Assembly (NCBI RefSeq): GCF_014852685.1
Contig: NZ_JACZDF010000002.1
Location: forward strand, 1 to 64,000
DNA from: Flavimobilis rhizosphaerae
GTDB lineage: Bacteria > Actinomycetota > Actinomycetes > Actinomycetales > Cellulomonadaceae
DNA length: 64,000 nucleotides
Reading direction: 5' to 3'
Shown here: positions 43,047 through 53,061 of the stretch, piece after piece
Position numbering within the stretch: position 1 is the stretch's first letter
Layout: every line of letters begins with the position of its first letter
Position numbers and translations under genes: made by a program
Notes under the pieces: generated by a model
Seen by the model: only the letters and a program-made list of their open reading frames with translations
Databases searched by the model: none
What the model was told of the DNA's origin: nothing

Positions 43047-43640
43047 TCACTCGCCGCCGAGGACGATCCACGTGTCGTGACCGCCGACGGCCTTCTCGAC
43101 GTAGGTGTTGACGCGGTCGCGGGCCTCGGCGCGCGTCTTGACGGAGGAGCAGCCGCCGCCGAGGTTGACGTTCGACGTCCAGACGACCTCGGGGGTCTCG
43201 AGGGTGCCGCAGGCGTCGCCCCAGTCCTCGAAGACGACGGCGACGTACTTGCCGGTGTCGCGGCCGACCTCGGTCGCGAGGGTGACCGCGGCGTCGTAGG
43301 CGCCGTCGGGGGCGTCGACGGTCGGGACGATGATCGCCTCGGTCGTGCGACGGTCGATGTCTGCCGCGACGGGGGCGGGGAGGGCCTGGCGCGCGTTGAC
43401 GCGGACCTTGGTGCCGTCGGGCAGCTCGTAGGCGTAGTCGCCCTCGGACGGCTTGAGGCTCGTGGCCTGGGCGTCGGTGAGAGTCGCGCCGACGGCGGGC
43501 GGCGTGGTCGCGCCGTCGCCGACCTCGGCGTCAGCGGCGCACGCGGAGAGCGTGAGCGCCGCGACGGCCGCGAGGGCGAGGGGGGCGAGACGGAGGCGGG
43601 TGGGGCGGGGGGTGGGGTTCGTGGTGTGCACGTACCTCAT
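43047..43640 (-). CDS. Putative lipoprotein of unknown function
   Basis: The 197-residue protein has a basic N-terminus, a hydrophobic stretch and a lipobox LTLSAC (C34), so it should be anchored on the outer face of the membrane. The mature part has three cysteines (DACGTLE and GGGCSS, plus the lipid cysteine) and a compact domain with DTGKYVAVVFEDWGDACGTL. I do not recognise a family. The ATG at 43640 gives a long n-region; a GTG nine bases later is an alternative start. Confidence 0.75.
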   Translation of the reverse strand: MRYVHTTNPTPRPTRLRLAPLALAAVAALTLSACAADAEVGDGATTPPAVGATLTDAQATSLKPSEGDYAYELPDGTKVRVNARQALPAPVAADIDRRTTEAIIVPTVDAPDGAYDAAVTLATEVGRDTGKYVAVVFEDWGDACGTLETPEVVWTSNVNLGGGCSSVKTRAEARDRVNTYVEKAVGGHDTWIVLGGE

Positions 43641-43716
43641 TGTCCCAGATGATCCGCTGGTTCGTCCCATGAATTTCTGTGCCGTGGATAACGGCGGCAC
43701 GCGGCGGCGTTCGTCG

Positions 43717-44742
43717 TCAGGCGGGGGCGGGCCCCGTGCTCGCGCGGATGACGAGCCGCGTGGGCACGAGGTCGACGCCGCCGGACCGCGCCCCCGAGCG
43801 CACCTGAGCGAGGGCCGCGGCGACGCAGCGTCGGCCGACCTCGCCGAAGTCCTGGTGGACGGTCGTGAGCGGTGGCTGCAGCTGTTCCGCGAGGTCGATG
43901 TCGTCGAACCCGACGACGGAGACATCCTCGGGCACGCGGCGGCCCGCGTCGGCGAACGCGCGCAGCAGGCCGGCCGCCATCTCGTCGTTGGCGGCGAAGA
44001 CGGCGGTGCATGTCGCGTCCGGGGCGAGGGCGGCACCCGCGGCGTACCCGGAGGCGGCGGTCCAGTCGCCGCGGACGACGTCGGGGACGCGGCGGCCCGC
44101 CGACTCCAGCGCTGCGCGCCACTCGGCCGCGCGGCGTTCCGCGGCGTACGACGACTCGGGGCCCGCGAGGTGGTGGACCGTCGCGTGGCCGAGGGAGAGG
44201 AGGTGCTCGACGGCGGCGTGCGCGCCGGCCGCCTGGTCGGTGTCGACGACGGTGAAGTCGTCGCCCGCGTCGGAGTCGACGATGACGACGTGGACGTCGG
44301 GCGGGATGTGGATCGCTGCGTCGTCGAGGAGGTGCGCGGACAGCAGGAGGACGACGGCGTCGACGGCGAGCTCGCCGAGGCGGCGGATCGCGGCGAGGAC
44401 GTCCTCGCGCGAGCGTGAGCGCACGGGCACGAGGGTGATCGCGTAGTCCTCGGCGGAGGCCCAGTTGGCGATGGCCTCGACGGTGCGGACGTTGCCGGTT
44501 GTCGAGAGGGTGAACAGGACGATGCCGATCGCGCGGAACTCGCCCGAGCGTAGGGCGCGAGCTGCGGCGTTGGGGCGGTAGCCGAGCTCGGCCATGGCGG
44601 CGAAGACGCGGTCGCGCGTCTCGGGGAGGACGGACGGGTGCCCGTTCGACACGCGCGAGACCGTCTGGGTGGAGACGCCGGCGAGCCGGGCGACGTCGCC
44701 CATGGGGACCCGCCGCGCACGGCGCTCGAGGCTCTCGGTCAC
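43717..44742 (-). CDS. LacI-family regulator of beta-galactosidase
   Basis: The 341-residue repressor has the LacI helix-turn-helix with hinge (MGDVARLAGVSTQTVSRVSNGHPSVLPETRDRVFAAMAELGYRPNAAARALRSG) and a periplasmic-binding-like effector domain. It diverges from the GH42 gene, and two palindromes of the ATGTTGACGWSAACAT type lie between them. The GTG start is preceded by GGAG 7 bp upstream. The inducer is probably a galactoside. Confidence 0.92.
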   Translation of the reverse strand: MTESLERRARRVPMGDVARLAGVSTQTVSRVSNGHPSVLPETRDRVFAAMAELGYRPNAAARALRSGEFRAIGIVLFTLSTTGNVRTVEAIANWASAEDYAITLVPVRSRSREDVLAAIRRLGELAVDAVVLLLSAHLLDDAAIHIPPDVHVVIVDSDAGDDFTVVDTDQAAGAHAAVEHLLSLGHATVHHLAGPESSYAAERRAAEWRAALESAGRRVPDVVRGDWTAASGYAAGAALAPDATCTAVFAANDEMAAGLLRAFADAGRRVPEDVSVVGFDDIDLAEQLQPPLTTVHQDFGEVGRRCVAAALAQVRSGARSGGVDLVPTRLVIRASTGPAPA

Positions 44743-44802
44743 GGTGTTCTCCGGTGGTCTGGCCGCGCGGAGGGCACCCGCGCACTCGCTTCACCGTAGC
44801 GG

Positions 44803-44818
44803 ATGTTGACGAGAACAT
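44803..44818. promoter_or_regulatory. LacI operator O1
   Basis: ATGTTGACGAGAACAT, within the larger near-palindrome 44800-44821 (CGGATGTT...AACATCCG). It lies 61 bp upstream of the lacI start. Confidence 0.8.
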
Positions 44819-44928
44819 CCGCGAGATCGTGGCTTCCACGAGATCGGGCCCCAGCGGTCACGATCGCGTGATGGGGAGGGGGCGCGAGTTGACCGGTCCG
44901 CGGCAGCGGTGACACGATCGACGCACCG

Positions 44929-44944
44929 ATGTTGACGTCAACAT
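44929..44944. promoter_or_regulatory. LacI operator O2
   Basis: ATGTTGACGTCAACAT is a perfect 16-bp palindrome. Its centre is 126 bp from that of O1, and it lies 157 bp upstream of the GH42 start. Confidence 0.85.
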
Positions 44945-45101
44945 GGGGACTCGTCGCCAGCGGCGACGACCCGGGCTTCACCATGACGTGACCGCCTCGA
45001 GCCCCACGCGGTGCGCGGCCGGCACCCGTCGGCCGCGCACCGCGCACCCTGACCCGCCGCACCCTGCGGCACGCACGAGACCCAGAGAGGCGTCGCCCCC
45101 C

Positions 45102-47225
45102 ATGTCGTCGACGATCACCGTCCCCGAGGCCCGCGCGCACGCGGCCGCCCCCGGCACCACCCCCCACCGCTGGCTCCTGCCGACCGAGGCACACCCCACG
45201 CCGCACATCTCCTTCGGCGCCGACTACAACCCCGACCAGTGGCCCCGCGAGGTCTGGGCCGAGGACGTCGAGCTCATGCGTGAGGCAGGCGTGACGATCG
45301 TGTCGCTCGCGATCTTCTCGTGGGCGCGCATCCAGACGGGCCCCGACACGTGGGACATCGAGTGGCTCGACGACGTCATGGACCTCCTCCACGCAGGCGG
45401 CATCCAGGTCGACCTCGCCACCGCGACCGCGTCGCCGCCGCCGTGGCTCACGACCCTGCACCCCGAGATCCTGCCCGTGACGCGCACGGGGGAGACCCTG
45501 TGGCCGGGTGCGCGCCAGCACTGGCGCCCCACGTCGCCGGTCTTCCGCGAGCACGCGCTGCGGCTCGTCGAGGTCCTCGCCCAGCGCTACAAGGACCACC
45601 CCGCGCTCGTCGCGTGGCACGTGTCCAACGAGCTCGGCTGCCACAACGCCTACGACTACTCCGAGGATGCCGCCGCGTCGTTCCGGACGTGGCTCACCGA
45701 CCGCTACGGCGACGTCGACGCGCTCAACGACGCGTGGGGGACCGCCTTCTGGTCGCAGCGGTACACGAGCCTCGAGGAGGTCCTGCCGCCGCGCCTCGCC
45801 GCGTCCTACCCCAACCCGACGCAGCAGCTCGACTTCAAGCGCTTCTCCTCCGACGCCCTCCAGGGCTACCTGCGTGCCGAACGTGAGATCCTCGCACGCA
45901 TCACCCCGGACGTCCCCGTGACGACGAACTTCATGGTCATGGGGGAGACCTCCGCGCAGGACTACCCGGCGTGGGCGTCCGACGTCGACTTCGTCTCCAA
46001 CGACCACTACGTCCACCCCGGGCCGCAGTCGCACGCCGAGCTGAGCTTCTCCGCGTCGTTCACCGGCAAGATCGCCGGCCGGCGCCCGTGGTACCTCATG
46101 GAGCACTCGACGAGCGCCGTCAACTGGCAGCCCGTCAACCTCGCCAAGCGTGCGGGCCAGATGGCTCGCGACTCGCTCACGCACGTCGCGCACGGCGCCG
46201 ACGCGGTCTGCTACTTCCAGTGGCGGCAGTCCGTCGCGGGCGCCGAGAAGTACCACTCGGGCATGGTGCCGCACGCGGGCCGCGACTCGCGGCTGTTCCG
46301 CGAGGTCGTGCGGCTCGGCCGCACACTCGAGGCGCTCGCGCCCGTCGCGGGCAGCGCGCAGCTGCCGGCGCGCGTCGCGATCCTCCAGGACCACGACTCG
46401 TGGTGGGCGAGCGAGCTCGACTCCCACCCGACGCAGCTGCTGCGCTACCGGCAGGAGGCGCTCGACTGGTACGCCGCGCTGCGCGAGCTCGGCGTGCGCG
46501 CCGACGTCGTGCCTGCAGCGACGGACCTCGACGTCTACGACGTCGTCGTGGCGCCCGTCCTCCACGTCGTGCCGGCCGCGCTCCGCGCGCGCCTCGAGGC
46601 GGTCGTCGCGCGCGGCGGTCACCTCGTCGCGACGTACTTCTCCGGCATCGTCGACGCCGACGACCACGTGGTGCCCGGCGGCTACCCGGGGGCGCTCCGC
46701 GACCTCCTCGGTGTGCGCGTCGAGGAGTTCTCGCCCCTGCTCGACGGCGACACGGTGACGCTCTCGGACGGCGGCACCGGAACCCTGTGGACGGAGCCGG
46801 TCGACGTCGTCGGCCCGGACGTCGACGTCCTCGTCACCTACACGTCGGGCGACGTCGCTGGCAGCCCCGCCGTGACCCGGCGCACGCACCCGGGCGGGGG
46901 ATCGGCGACGTACGTCTCGACGCGACTCGGCCAGGCGGGCGTCGGCCGTCTCCTCGAGCGGCTGCTGCCGCTCGTCGACGTGACGAGCGAGCTGCCCGCG
47001 GCCCTGCGGGGCCGCGTCGAGCTCGCGGTCCGCGCGCACGACGACGCCGAGCTGTGGTTCCTCGTCAACCTCACCGACGACGACGTCCCGCTCACCGCCG
47101 ACGGCACGCCCCTGCTCGACGGCACCCACCTGCTCGACGGCTCGGGGGACCCGGCGACCGACGCCCGGCCGACGCACCTCGCGCCGCGTGCCGTGACGGT
47201 GCTGCGCAGGACCCGGCGCGCATGA
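45102..47225 (+). CDS. GH42 beta-galactosidase
   Basis: The 707-residue enzyme should hydrolyse lactose or other beta-galactosides in the cytoplasm. The GH42 barrel opens with FGADYNPDQWP near residue 38. The acid/base glutamate is E177 in HVSNELGCH and the nucleophile is E334 in YLMEHSTSAVNWQP. A trimerisation domain and a C-terminal beta domain follow. I start at the ATG at 45102, with AGAGAGG upstream; the frame is open further 5', but that stretch holds operator O2 and lacks protein character. The adjacent LacI should control it, and the galT-galK operon nearby would process the galactose. Confidence 0.93.
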   Translation: MSSTITVPEARAHAAAPGTTPHRWLLPTEAHPTPHISFGADYNPDQWPREVWAEDVELMREAGVTIVSLAIFSWARIQTGPDTWDIEWLDDVMDLLHAGGIQVDLATATASPPPWLTTLHPEILPVTRTGETLWPGARQHWRPTSPVFREHALRLVEVLAQRYKDHPALVAWHVSNELGCHNAYDYSEDAAASFRTWLTDRYGDVDALNDAWGTAFWSQRYTSLEEVLPPRLAASYPNPTQQLDFKRFSSDALQGYLRAEREILARITPDVPVTTNFMVMGETSAQDYPAWASDVDFVSNDHYVHPGPQSHAELSFSASFTGKIAGRRPWYLMEHSTSAVNWQPVNLAKRAGQMARDSLTHVAHGADAVCYFQWRQSVAGAEKYHSGMVPHAGRDSRLFREVVRLGRTLEALAPVAGSAQLPARVAILQDHDSWWASELDSHPTQLLRYRQEALDWYAALRELGVRADVVPAATDLDVYDVVVAPVLHVVPAALRARLEAVVARGGHLVATYFSGIVDADDHVVPGGYPGALRDLLGVRVEEFSPLLDGDTVTLSDGGTGTLWTEPVDVVGPDVDVLVTYTSGDVAGSPAVTRRTHPGGGSATYVSTRLGQAGVGRLLERLLPLVDVTSELPAALRGRVELAVRAHDDAELWFLVNLTDDDVPLTADGTPLLDGTHLLDGSGDPATDARPTHLAPRAVTVLRRTRRA

Positions 47226-47376
47226 GGCCGGTCGGCCCCCCACCAGCGGCGCTGCAGCGCGCCGGGATCGACGGTCCCCTCCCTCGGCCCGGCGCGCTGG
47301 GTCGTGCCCGTCCCCGAGGACCGCGTGCACGTCACGCCTGTGGCGAACACGGGCATCCACCGCCCCCTCGGCTGGT

Positions 47377-47445
47377 TAGAGTCGAAGCGGTCAGACCTGC
47401 GCGCCGAACCCGGCGCGGGTGTACGCCGCTCGTGAGGAGCAGCTG
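47377..47445 (+). promoter_or_regulatory. Probable clpC promoter and leader
   Basis: GGTTAGAGT provides a TAGAGT -10 box (47377-47382) about 64 bp before the clpC start. A GAGGAG site at 47434-47439 positions the ATG at 47446. No clear -35 is seen. Confidence 0.45.
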
Positions 47446-50007
47446 ATGTTCGAGAGATTTACCGACCGGGCCCGCCGGGTGGTCGTCCTCGCCCAGGAAG
47501 AGGCGCGGATGCTCAACCACAACTACATCGGGACCGAGCACATCCTGCTCGGGCTCATCCACGAGGGGGAGGGCGTCGCCGCGAAGGCGCTCGAGTCCCT
47601 CAACATCTCGCTCGATGCGGTGCGCTCCCAGGTCACCGAGATCATCGGCGAGGGCCAGCAGGCGCCGAGCGGGCACATCCCGTTCACGCCGCGCGCCAAG
47701 AAGGTCCTCGAGCTCTCGCTGCGCGAGGCCCTCCAGCTCGGCCACAACTACATCGGCACCGAGCACATCCTGCTCGGCCTCATCCGCGAGGGTGAGGGTG
47801 TCGCCGCCCAGGTCCTCACGAAGCTCGGTGCGGACCTCAACCGCGTGCGCCAGCAGGTCATCCAGCTGCTCTCGGGCTACCAGGGCAAGGAGCCCGTCGC
47901 GTCGGGCGCGCCCGCTGAGGCCACCCCCGCCGGCTCGGCCGTGCTCGACCAGTTCGGCCGCAACCTCACGCAGGCGGCCCGCGAGGGCAAGCTCGACCCC
48001 GTCATCGGCCGCTCGAAGGAGATCGAGCGCGTCATGCAGGTCCTGTCGCGCCGCACCAAGAACAACCCCGTCCTCATCGGCGAGCCCGGCGTCGGTAAGA
48101 CGGCTGTCGTCGAGGGACTCTCGCAGGACATCGTCCGTGGTGACGTCCCCGAGACGCTCAAGGACAAGCAGCTCTACACGCTCGACCTCGGCGCGCTCGT
48201 CGCCGGATCGCGCTACCGCGGTGACTTCGAGGAGCGCCTCAAGAAGGTCCTCAAGGAGATCCGCACGCGCGGCGACATCATCCTCTTCATCGACGAGATC
48301 CACACGCTCGTCGGTGCCGGTGCCGCCGAGGGTGCGATCGACGCCGCCTCGATCCTCAAGCCGATGCTCGCCCGCGGCGAGCTCCAGACGATCGGTGCGA
48401 CGACGCTCGACGAGTACCGCAAGCACATCGAGAAGGACGCCGCGCTCGAGCGCCGCTTCCAGCCGATCCAGGTCGCCGAGCCCAACCTCGACCACGCGAT
48501 CGAGATCCTCAAGGGCCTGCGTGACCGCTACGAGGCGCACCACCGCGTCTCCATCACCGACGGTGCGCTCGTCGCCGCCGCGACCCTCGCGGACCGCTAC
48601 GTCAACGACCGCTTCCTCCCCGACAAGGCCATCGATCTTGTCGACGAGGCAGGGGCACGCCTGCGCATCCGTCGCATGACGGCGCCGCCGGAGCTGCGCG
48701 AGCTGGACGAGGAGATCGCCCAGGCGCGTCGCGACAAGGAGTCCGCGATCGACGAGCAGGACTTCGAGAAGGCCGCCGCGCTGCGTGACACCGAGAAGCA
48801 GCTCCAGGCCCGTCGCGCCGAGCGCGAGAAGCAGTGGAAGTCCGGCGACCTCGACACCGTCGCAGAGGTGGACGAGGACCTCATCGCCGAGGTGCTCGCG
48901 CAGTCGACCGGCATCCCGGTCTTCAAGCTCACCGAGACCGAGTCCGCGCGCCTCCTCAACATGGAGGACGAGCTCCACAAGCGCGTCGTCGGCCAGGAGG
49001 CCGCCATCAAGGCGATCTCCCAGGCGATCCGTCGCACGCGTGCCGGCCTCAAGGACCCCAAGCGTCCCGGCGGGTCGTTCATCTTCGCCGGCCCCACGGG
49101 CGTCGGCAAGACCGAGCTCGCGAAGGCTCTCGCCGAGTTCCTCTTCGGTGACGAGGACGCACTCATCCAGCTCGACATGTCGGAGTTCAGCGAGAAGCAC
49201 ACCGTCTCGCGCCTCTTCGGCTCGCCCCCCGGGTACGTCGGCTACGACGAGGGCGGCCAGCTCACCGAGAAGGTCCGTCGCCGTCCGTTCTCCGTCGTCC
49301 TCTTCGACGAGGTCGAGAAGGCGCACGCCGACATCTTCAACTCGCTGCTGCAGATCCTCGAGGACGGCCGCCTCACCGACTCCCAGGGTCGGATGGTCGA
49401 CTTCAAGAACACGATCATCATCATGACGACGAACCTCGGCACGCGAGACATCGCCAAGGGTGTCCTCACGGGCTTCGCCGCGACCGGTGCGCTCTCGACC
49501 GACTACGAGCGCATGAAGGGCAAGGTCAACGACGAGCTCAAGCAGCACTTCCGCCCCGAGTTCCTCAACCGTGTCGACGACATCGTCGTGTTCCCGCAGC
49601 TCTCGCAGGACGAGATCGTCAAGATCGTCGACCTCATGGTCGCGCGTCTCGACAAGCGCCTGCGCGCCAAGGACATGTCGATCGAGCTCACCGACGCGGC
49701 CAAGGCGCTCCTCGCGGAGCGCGGCTACGACCCGGTGCTCGGCGCACGTCCGCTGCGTCGCGCGATCCAGCGCGACATCGAGGACGTCCTCTCCGAGAAG
49801 ATCCTCTTCGGCGACGTCCACGCAGGGCAGACGATCCTCGTCGACGCCGTCGGCGAGGGCCCGCTCGGCGAGTTCACGTTCACCGGGACCGACCGCGGCC
49901 CGCTCCCTGAGGTTGAGGTCGAGGCTATCGAGCCCCTGACGTCACGTGCGACGACGATCCCGTCGGCGTCCGGCGGCGACGGCGGCCTGCGCCAGGCTGG
50001 CGCCTGA
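47446..50007 (+). CDS. clpC: ATP-dependent Clp protease ATPase subunit ClpC
   Basis: The 853-residue AAA+ unfoldase feeds substrates to ClpP. It has two N-terminal Clp repeats (residues 5-70 and 80-145), Walker A GEPGVGKT at 212-219, a UVR-type middle segment ([13 protein letters not shown]) near 435, second Walker A GPTGVGKT near 548 and the C-terminal D2 small domain. The ATG at 47446 is chosen over an in-frame GTG 27 bp upstream because GAGGAG lies 6 bp before it and the [13 protein letters not shown] start is conserved. It is transcribed alone and ends at a strong terminator. Confidence 0.97.
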   Translation: MFERFTDRARRVVVLAQEEARMLNHNYIGTEHILLGLIHEGEGVAAKALESLNISLDAVRSQVTEIIGEGQQAPSGHIPFTPRAKKVLELSLREALQLGHNYIGTEHILLGLIREGEGVAAQVLTKLGADLNRVRQQVIQLLSGYQGKEPVASGAPAEATPAGSAVLDQFGRNLTQAAREGKLDPVIGRSKEIERVMQVLSRRTKNNPVLIGEPGVGKTAVVEGLSQDIVRGDVPETLKDKQLYTLDLGALVAGSRYRGDFEERLKKVLKEIRTRGDIILFIDEIHTLVGAGAAEGAIDAASILKPMLARGELQTIGATTLDEYRKHIEKDAALERRFQPIQVAEPNLDHAIEILKGLRDRYEAHHRVSITDGALVAAATLADRYVNDRFLPDKAIDLVDEAGARLRIRRMTAPPELRELDEEIAQARRDKESAIDEQDFEKAAALRDTEKQLQARRAEREKQWKSGDLDTVAEVDEDLIAEVLAQSTGIPVFKLTETESARLLNMEDELHKRVVGQEAAIKAISQAIRRTRAGLKDPKRPGGSFIFAGPTGVGKTELAKALAEFLFGDEDALIQLDMSEFSEKHTVSRLFGSPPGYVGYDEGGQLTEKVRRRPFSVVLFDEVEKAHADIFNSLLQILEDGRLTDSQGRMVDFKNTIIIMTTNLGTRDIAKGVLTGFAATGALSTDYERMKGKVNDELKQHFRPEFLNRVDDIVVFPQLSQDEIVKIVDLMVARLDKRLRAKDMSIELTDAAKALLAERGYDPVLGARPLRRAIQRDIEDVLSEKILFGDVHAGQTILVDAVGEGPLGEFTFTGTDRGPLPEVEVEAIEPLTSRATTIPSASGGDGGLRQAGA

Positions 50008-50024
50008 CGCTCCGCGCACAGCAA

Positions 50025-50066
50025 CGGCTGCGGCCTCCCACCCCTCGGGGTGGGAGGCCGCAGCCG
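50025..50066 (+). terminator. clpC terminator
   Basis: Perfect 20-base arms (50025-50044 and 50047-50066) with a 2-nt centre. It probably serves the converging hydrolase gene too. Confidence 0.88.
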
Positions 50067-50094
50067 TACGTGCGTGGGGTGACGCGCGCCGTCG

Positions 50095-50928
50095 TCAGCG
50101 CCCGTCAGCTGCCGCGAGGGCCTCGTCGAGGATCGCGAGGAACTGCGCCCGACGGTCGCGGCGCACACAGTGGCCCGCGCCCTCGACGACGAGCACCTCG
50201 CCCTTGCCTTCGATCGTCAGCTCTGCGCGCTCGGCCATCTCGGCCGGGACGACCGAACCGTGCTCTGGCGTGCCGAGCACGACCGTCGTGCTGAACTCGT
50301 CCTGAGGCGCGAGGCGCGCGAGCTCGCCGACGCGGTCGCCGTCGCCCCAGCCCTGCGCGAGGTCGACGACGCGCGGGTCGACCTGGAGCTTCGACTCGGC
50401 CCAGGGCGCGACCTCGTCGGCCGGCCAGTCAGGGTTCTCGGTGAGGCACTGGCGGACGAGCTGCGCGTACGAGCTCTGGCGCAGCGTGCGAACCCACGCG
50501 CCGACCTCGGCGTCGCGGTCGCGGCCGATGCCCCACGCGGGATCCTCGAGGACGAGGCCGCGCAGGAGAGCGGGGGCGCGGACGGCAAGGTCCTGCGCGA
50601 CGAGCCCGCCGAGGGAGTGCCCGACGACGAGCGCGGGACGCTGCGCGACCTGCCGGACGACGACCGCGAGGTCGTCTGCCGCGGCCTTGATGGTGAAGAG
50701 CGCGTCAGGGAGGGGGGACTCGCCGTGGCCGCGGAGATCGGTGACGATCGTCAGCCTGTCGGTGGCGAGGTGCTCGACGACGCTGGGCCAGCACGCGGAG
50801 GAATCGGCGAGGCCGTGGAGGAGGACAACGGGCGTGAGCGGTGACGCCGGGGGGCCGTAGGCAGCCCACGTCACGTGCCCGAGGTGCCCCGAGCCGGCCT
50901 CGACGACGCCGTAGTTGAGTGCTGCCAC
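50095..50928 (-). CDS. Alpha/beta-hydrolase
   Basis: The 277-residue hydrolase has HGLADSSACW for the oxyanion hole, TDLRGHGESP, the nucleophile elbow GHSLGG with the serine, an aspartate region near EHGSVVP and the catalytic histidine in EGAGHCVRRDRR. I place the start at the GTG at 50928, with AGAGG 5 bp upstream. The frame runs on to 51072, but that part would overlap the divergent DeoR gene and reads as low-complexity. The substrate is unknown. Confidence 0.85.
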   Translation of the reverse strand: MAALNYGVVEAGSGHLGHVTWAAYGPPASPLTPVVLLHGLADSSACWPSVVEHLATDRLTIVTDLRGHGESPLPDALFTIKAAADDLAVVVRQVAQRPALVVGHSLGGLVAQDLAVRAPALLRGLVLEDPAWGIGRDRDAEVGAWVRTLRQSSYAQLVRQCLTENPDWPADEVAPWAESKLQVDPRVVDLAQGWGDGDRVGELARLAPQDEFSTTVVLGTPEHGSVVPAEMAERAELTIEGKGEVLVVEGAGHCVRRDRRAQFLAILDEALAAADGR

Positions 50929-51035
50929 CTGTGCCTCTGCATGTCCGGGGGCCCGTCCTCGGGCCACGCCCAGCCTATCGGCTCGCGGCGCTCGTCGGGT
51001 GACGGCCGGCTCGGGTGCGTCCGACCACTCGGGTG

Positions 51036-51070
51036 TTGTTTCGTGTTCGACTTTGTGAGATTCTGGCATC
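51036..51070 (+). promoter_or_regulatory. Promoter of the galactose operon, leaderless type
   Basis: TTGTTT (51036-51041) and GATTCT (51059-51064) are 17 bp apart, and the ATG at 51071 follows 6 nt later. Between them lie TTTCG- and TTCG-like repeats (TTTCGTGTTCGACTTTG), which resemble operators of DeoR-family regulators, so autoregulation is likely. Confidence 0.6.
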
Positions 51071-51862
51071 ATGCTTGCGCATCAGAGACAGGAGCTCCTG
51101 CTCGCCCGTGCGACCGCAGACGGCGCCGTCCGCGTCGTCGACGTCGCCGCCGAGCTCGACGTCTCCGAGATGACCGTCCGCCGCGACATCGCCGCGCTCG
51201 CCGAGGCCGGCCTCCTCCGCCGCGTCCACGGCGGAGCCGTCCCCGCCCGCCCGACCGCGCTCGAGCCCACCTTCACCGCGAAGACCGAGCTCGCCCGCGA
51301 GGCCAAGACCGCGATCGCACGCGCCGCCGCCGACCTCATCGGCCCCGGCGCGTCCGTCGCCCTCTCCGCAGGCACGACGACCCACCTGTGCGCGCTCGAG
51401 CTCGCCGCCCGCGGGCGCTCCGACCTCACCGTCGTCACGAACTCCGCCCCCGTCGCCGAGGCCTTCGGCAGCGCCCCCGGCGACCGCCCCGAGGTCGTCC
51501 TCACCGGCGGCAGCCTCACCCCGTCACGTGCGCTCGTCGGCCCCCTTGCCGTCGCCGCCCTCGCGACGCTGCGCGTCGACGTCCTCCTCCTCGGCGTCCA
51601 CGGCCTCGACGCCGACGCCGGCCTCACCACCCCGAACCTCCTCGAGGCGGAGACCAACCGCGCGCTCGTGCGGTCCGCCGGCCGCGTCGTCGTCGTCACC
51701 GACTCCTCCTCCTGGGGAACCGTCGGCCTCGGACGCTTCGGCAGCCTCGACGACATCGACGTCCTCGTCACCGACGACGCCCTCCCCGACACCGCCCGCG
51801 CCGCCGTCCACGACGCGGGCGTCCACCTCACGCTCGTCCCCACCACCAAGGAAGCCCGATGA
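51071..51862 (+). CDS. DeoR-family regulator of galactose genes
   Basis: The 263-residue protein has the DeoR helix-turn-helix (VRVVDVAAELDVSEMTVRRDIAALAEAGLLRRVHGGAVP) and a sugar-phosphate-sensing domain with SAGTTTHLCALEL and LLLGVHGLDADAGLT. It is the first gene of an operon with galT and galK, joined by 4-bp overlaps, so a galactose metabolite such as galactose 1-phosphate is the likely inducer. Its mRNA appears to be leaderless. Confidence 0.92.
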   Translation: MLAHQRQELLLARATADGAVRVVDVAAELDVSEMTVRRDIAALAEAGLLRRVHGGAVPARPTALEPTFTAKTELAREAKTAIARAAADLIGPGASVALSAGTTTHLCALELAARGRSDLTVVTNSAPVAEAFGSAPGDRPEVVLTGGSLTPSRALVGPLAVAALATLRVDVLLLGVHGLDADAGLTTPNLLEAETNRALVRSAGRVVVVTDSSSWGTVGLGRFGSLDDIDVLVTDDALPDTARAAVHDAGVHLTLVPTTKEAR

Positions 51863-53061
51863 CCCACGTCAGGATCACCGCCACCCACCTCGCCGACGGC
51901 CGCGAGCTCTTCTACTTCGACGACTCCGAGCCGTACGTCTCGGGCGCCGCGACGCGTCGCCTCGACGACCCGCGGCCGCTGCCCCCGCAGTTCGCCGACG
52001 GCGCGCAGGGCCCCCAGATGCGCCGCGACCCGCTCACCGGCGACTGGATCCCCATGGCGACCCACCGCATGAACCGCACGTTCCTGCCGCCGGCCGACGC
52101 GAACCCGCTCGCCCCCGCTCGCCCGGGCGCCGCATACTCCGACGGCGAGATCCCCGACACCGACTACGACGTCGTCGTCTTCGAGAACCGCTTCCCGTCG
52201 CTCGCACGCGTCGAGGGCACCCCCGGGCCGGGCGACCTCGAGGGCGAGCCCCTCTGGGAGGTCCGCCCCGCCGACGGTCGCTGCGAAGTCATTTGCTTCT
52301 CGCCGGACTCGACGCGCTCCCTGCGCGAGGTGAGCCCGCTCCGCATGCGCACGATCATCGAGGCGTGGGCGCAGCGCACCGAGGCGCTCTCGCAGATCGA
52401 GGGTGTCCAGCAGATCTTCCCGTTCGAGAACCGTGGCGAGGAGATCGGCGTGACCCTCCACCACCCGCACGGCCAGATCTACGCCTACCCGTACCTCACC
52501 CCGCGCACGAGCATCATGCTCGACCGCGCGCGCGAGCACCGCGCCGCGACGGGCGGCAACCTCCTCGCCGACGTGATGACGGCCGAGCTCCGCTCGGGCC
52601 GTCGCGTCATCGCGCAGTCCGAGCACTGGGTCGCGTACGTGCCCGCGGCCGGCCGCTGGCCCGTCGAGATCCACGTCGCGCCGCTCGACACGAGCCGCCC
52701 CATCCCCGACCTCGCGGCACTCACCGACGCCGAGAAGGACGACCTCGCAGGCTTCTACCTCGAGATCCTCGGGCGCTGCGACATGTTCTTCCCCGACGAC
52801 GACGGCTCGCCGACGCGCCTGCCGTACATCGCGGGCTGGCACCAGGCCCCCGTGGGCGAGGGCCGCGACGACTTGCGTCTGCACCTGCAGCTCTTCTCGA
52901 TCCGCCGCGCGCCCGGCAAGCTCAAGTACCTCGCCGGCTCCGAGTCCGGCATGGCCGCGTGGATCTCCGACACCACGCCCGAGAAGGTCGCCGACCGTCT
53001 GCGCGAGGTCGCCACGGCGTACGTCCCCGCGGGCCTCGAGAACCCGGGGGACCACCGATGA
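51859..53061 (+). CDS. galT: Galactose-1-phosphate uridylyltransferase
   Basis: The 400-residue enzyme exchanges UDP between UDP-glucose and galactose 1-phosphate in the Leloir pathway. It has the active-site HHPHGQIYAYPY motif with the nucleophilic histidine, the RRDPLTGDWIPMATHRMNR N-terminal segment and FENRFPS. The start overlaps the DeoR stop (ATGA) and the end overlaps galK. The family of high-GC actinobacterial GalT enzymes has about this length. Cytoplasmic. Confidence 0.95.
   Translation: MTHVRITATHLADGRELFYFDDSEPYVSGAATRRLDDPRPLPPQFADGAQGPQMRRDPLTGDWIPMATHRMNRTFLPPADANPLAPARPGAAYSDGEIPDTDYDVVVFENRFPSLARVEGTPGPGDLEGEPLWEVRPADGRCEVICFSPDSTRSLREVSPLRMRTIIEAWAQRTEALSQIEGVQQIFPFENRGEEIGVTLHHPHGQIYAYPYLTPRTSIMLDRAREHRAATGGNLLADVMTAELRSGRRVIAQSEHWVAYVPAAGRWPVEIHVAPLDTSRPIPDLAALTDAEKDDLAGFYLEILGRCDMFFPDDDGSPTRLPYIAGWHQAPVGEGRDDLRLHLQLFSIRRAPGKLKYLAGSESGMAAWISDTTPEKVADRLREVATAYVPAGLENPGDHR

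Noticed and set aside
44943-45101. An N-terminal extension of the GH42 enzyme
   Set aside because: It starts inside operator O2, is rich in Arg, Pro and Thr, and is not needed: the family begins shortly before the FGADYNPDQWP motif.
47419-47445. An upstream in-frame GTG as the clpC start
   Set aside because: The GAGGAG site sits between that GTG and the ATG at 47446, and the ClpC family begins [13 protein letters not shown].
50929-51072. A longer hydrolase start at 51072
   Set aside because: It would overlap the divergent DeoR start and its promoter, and the added residues have no hydrolase character.
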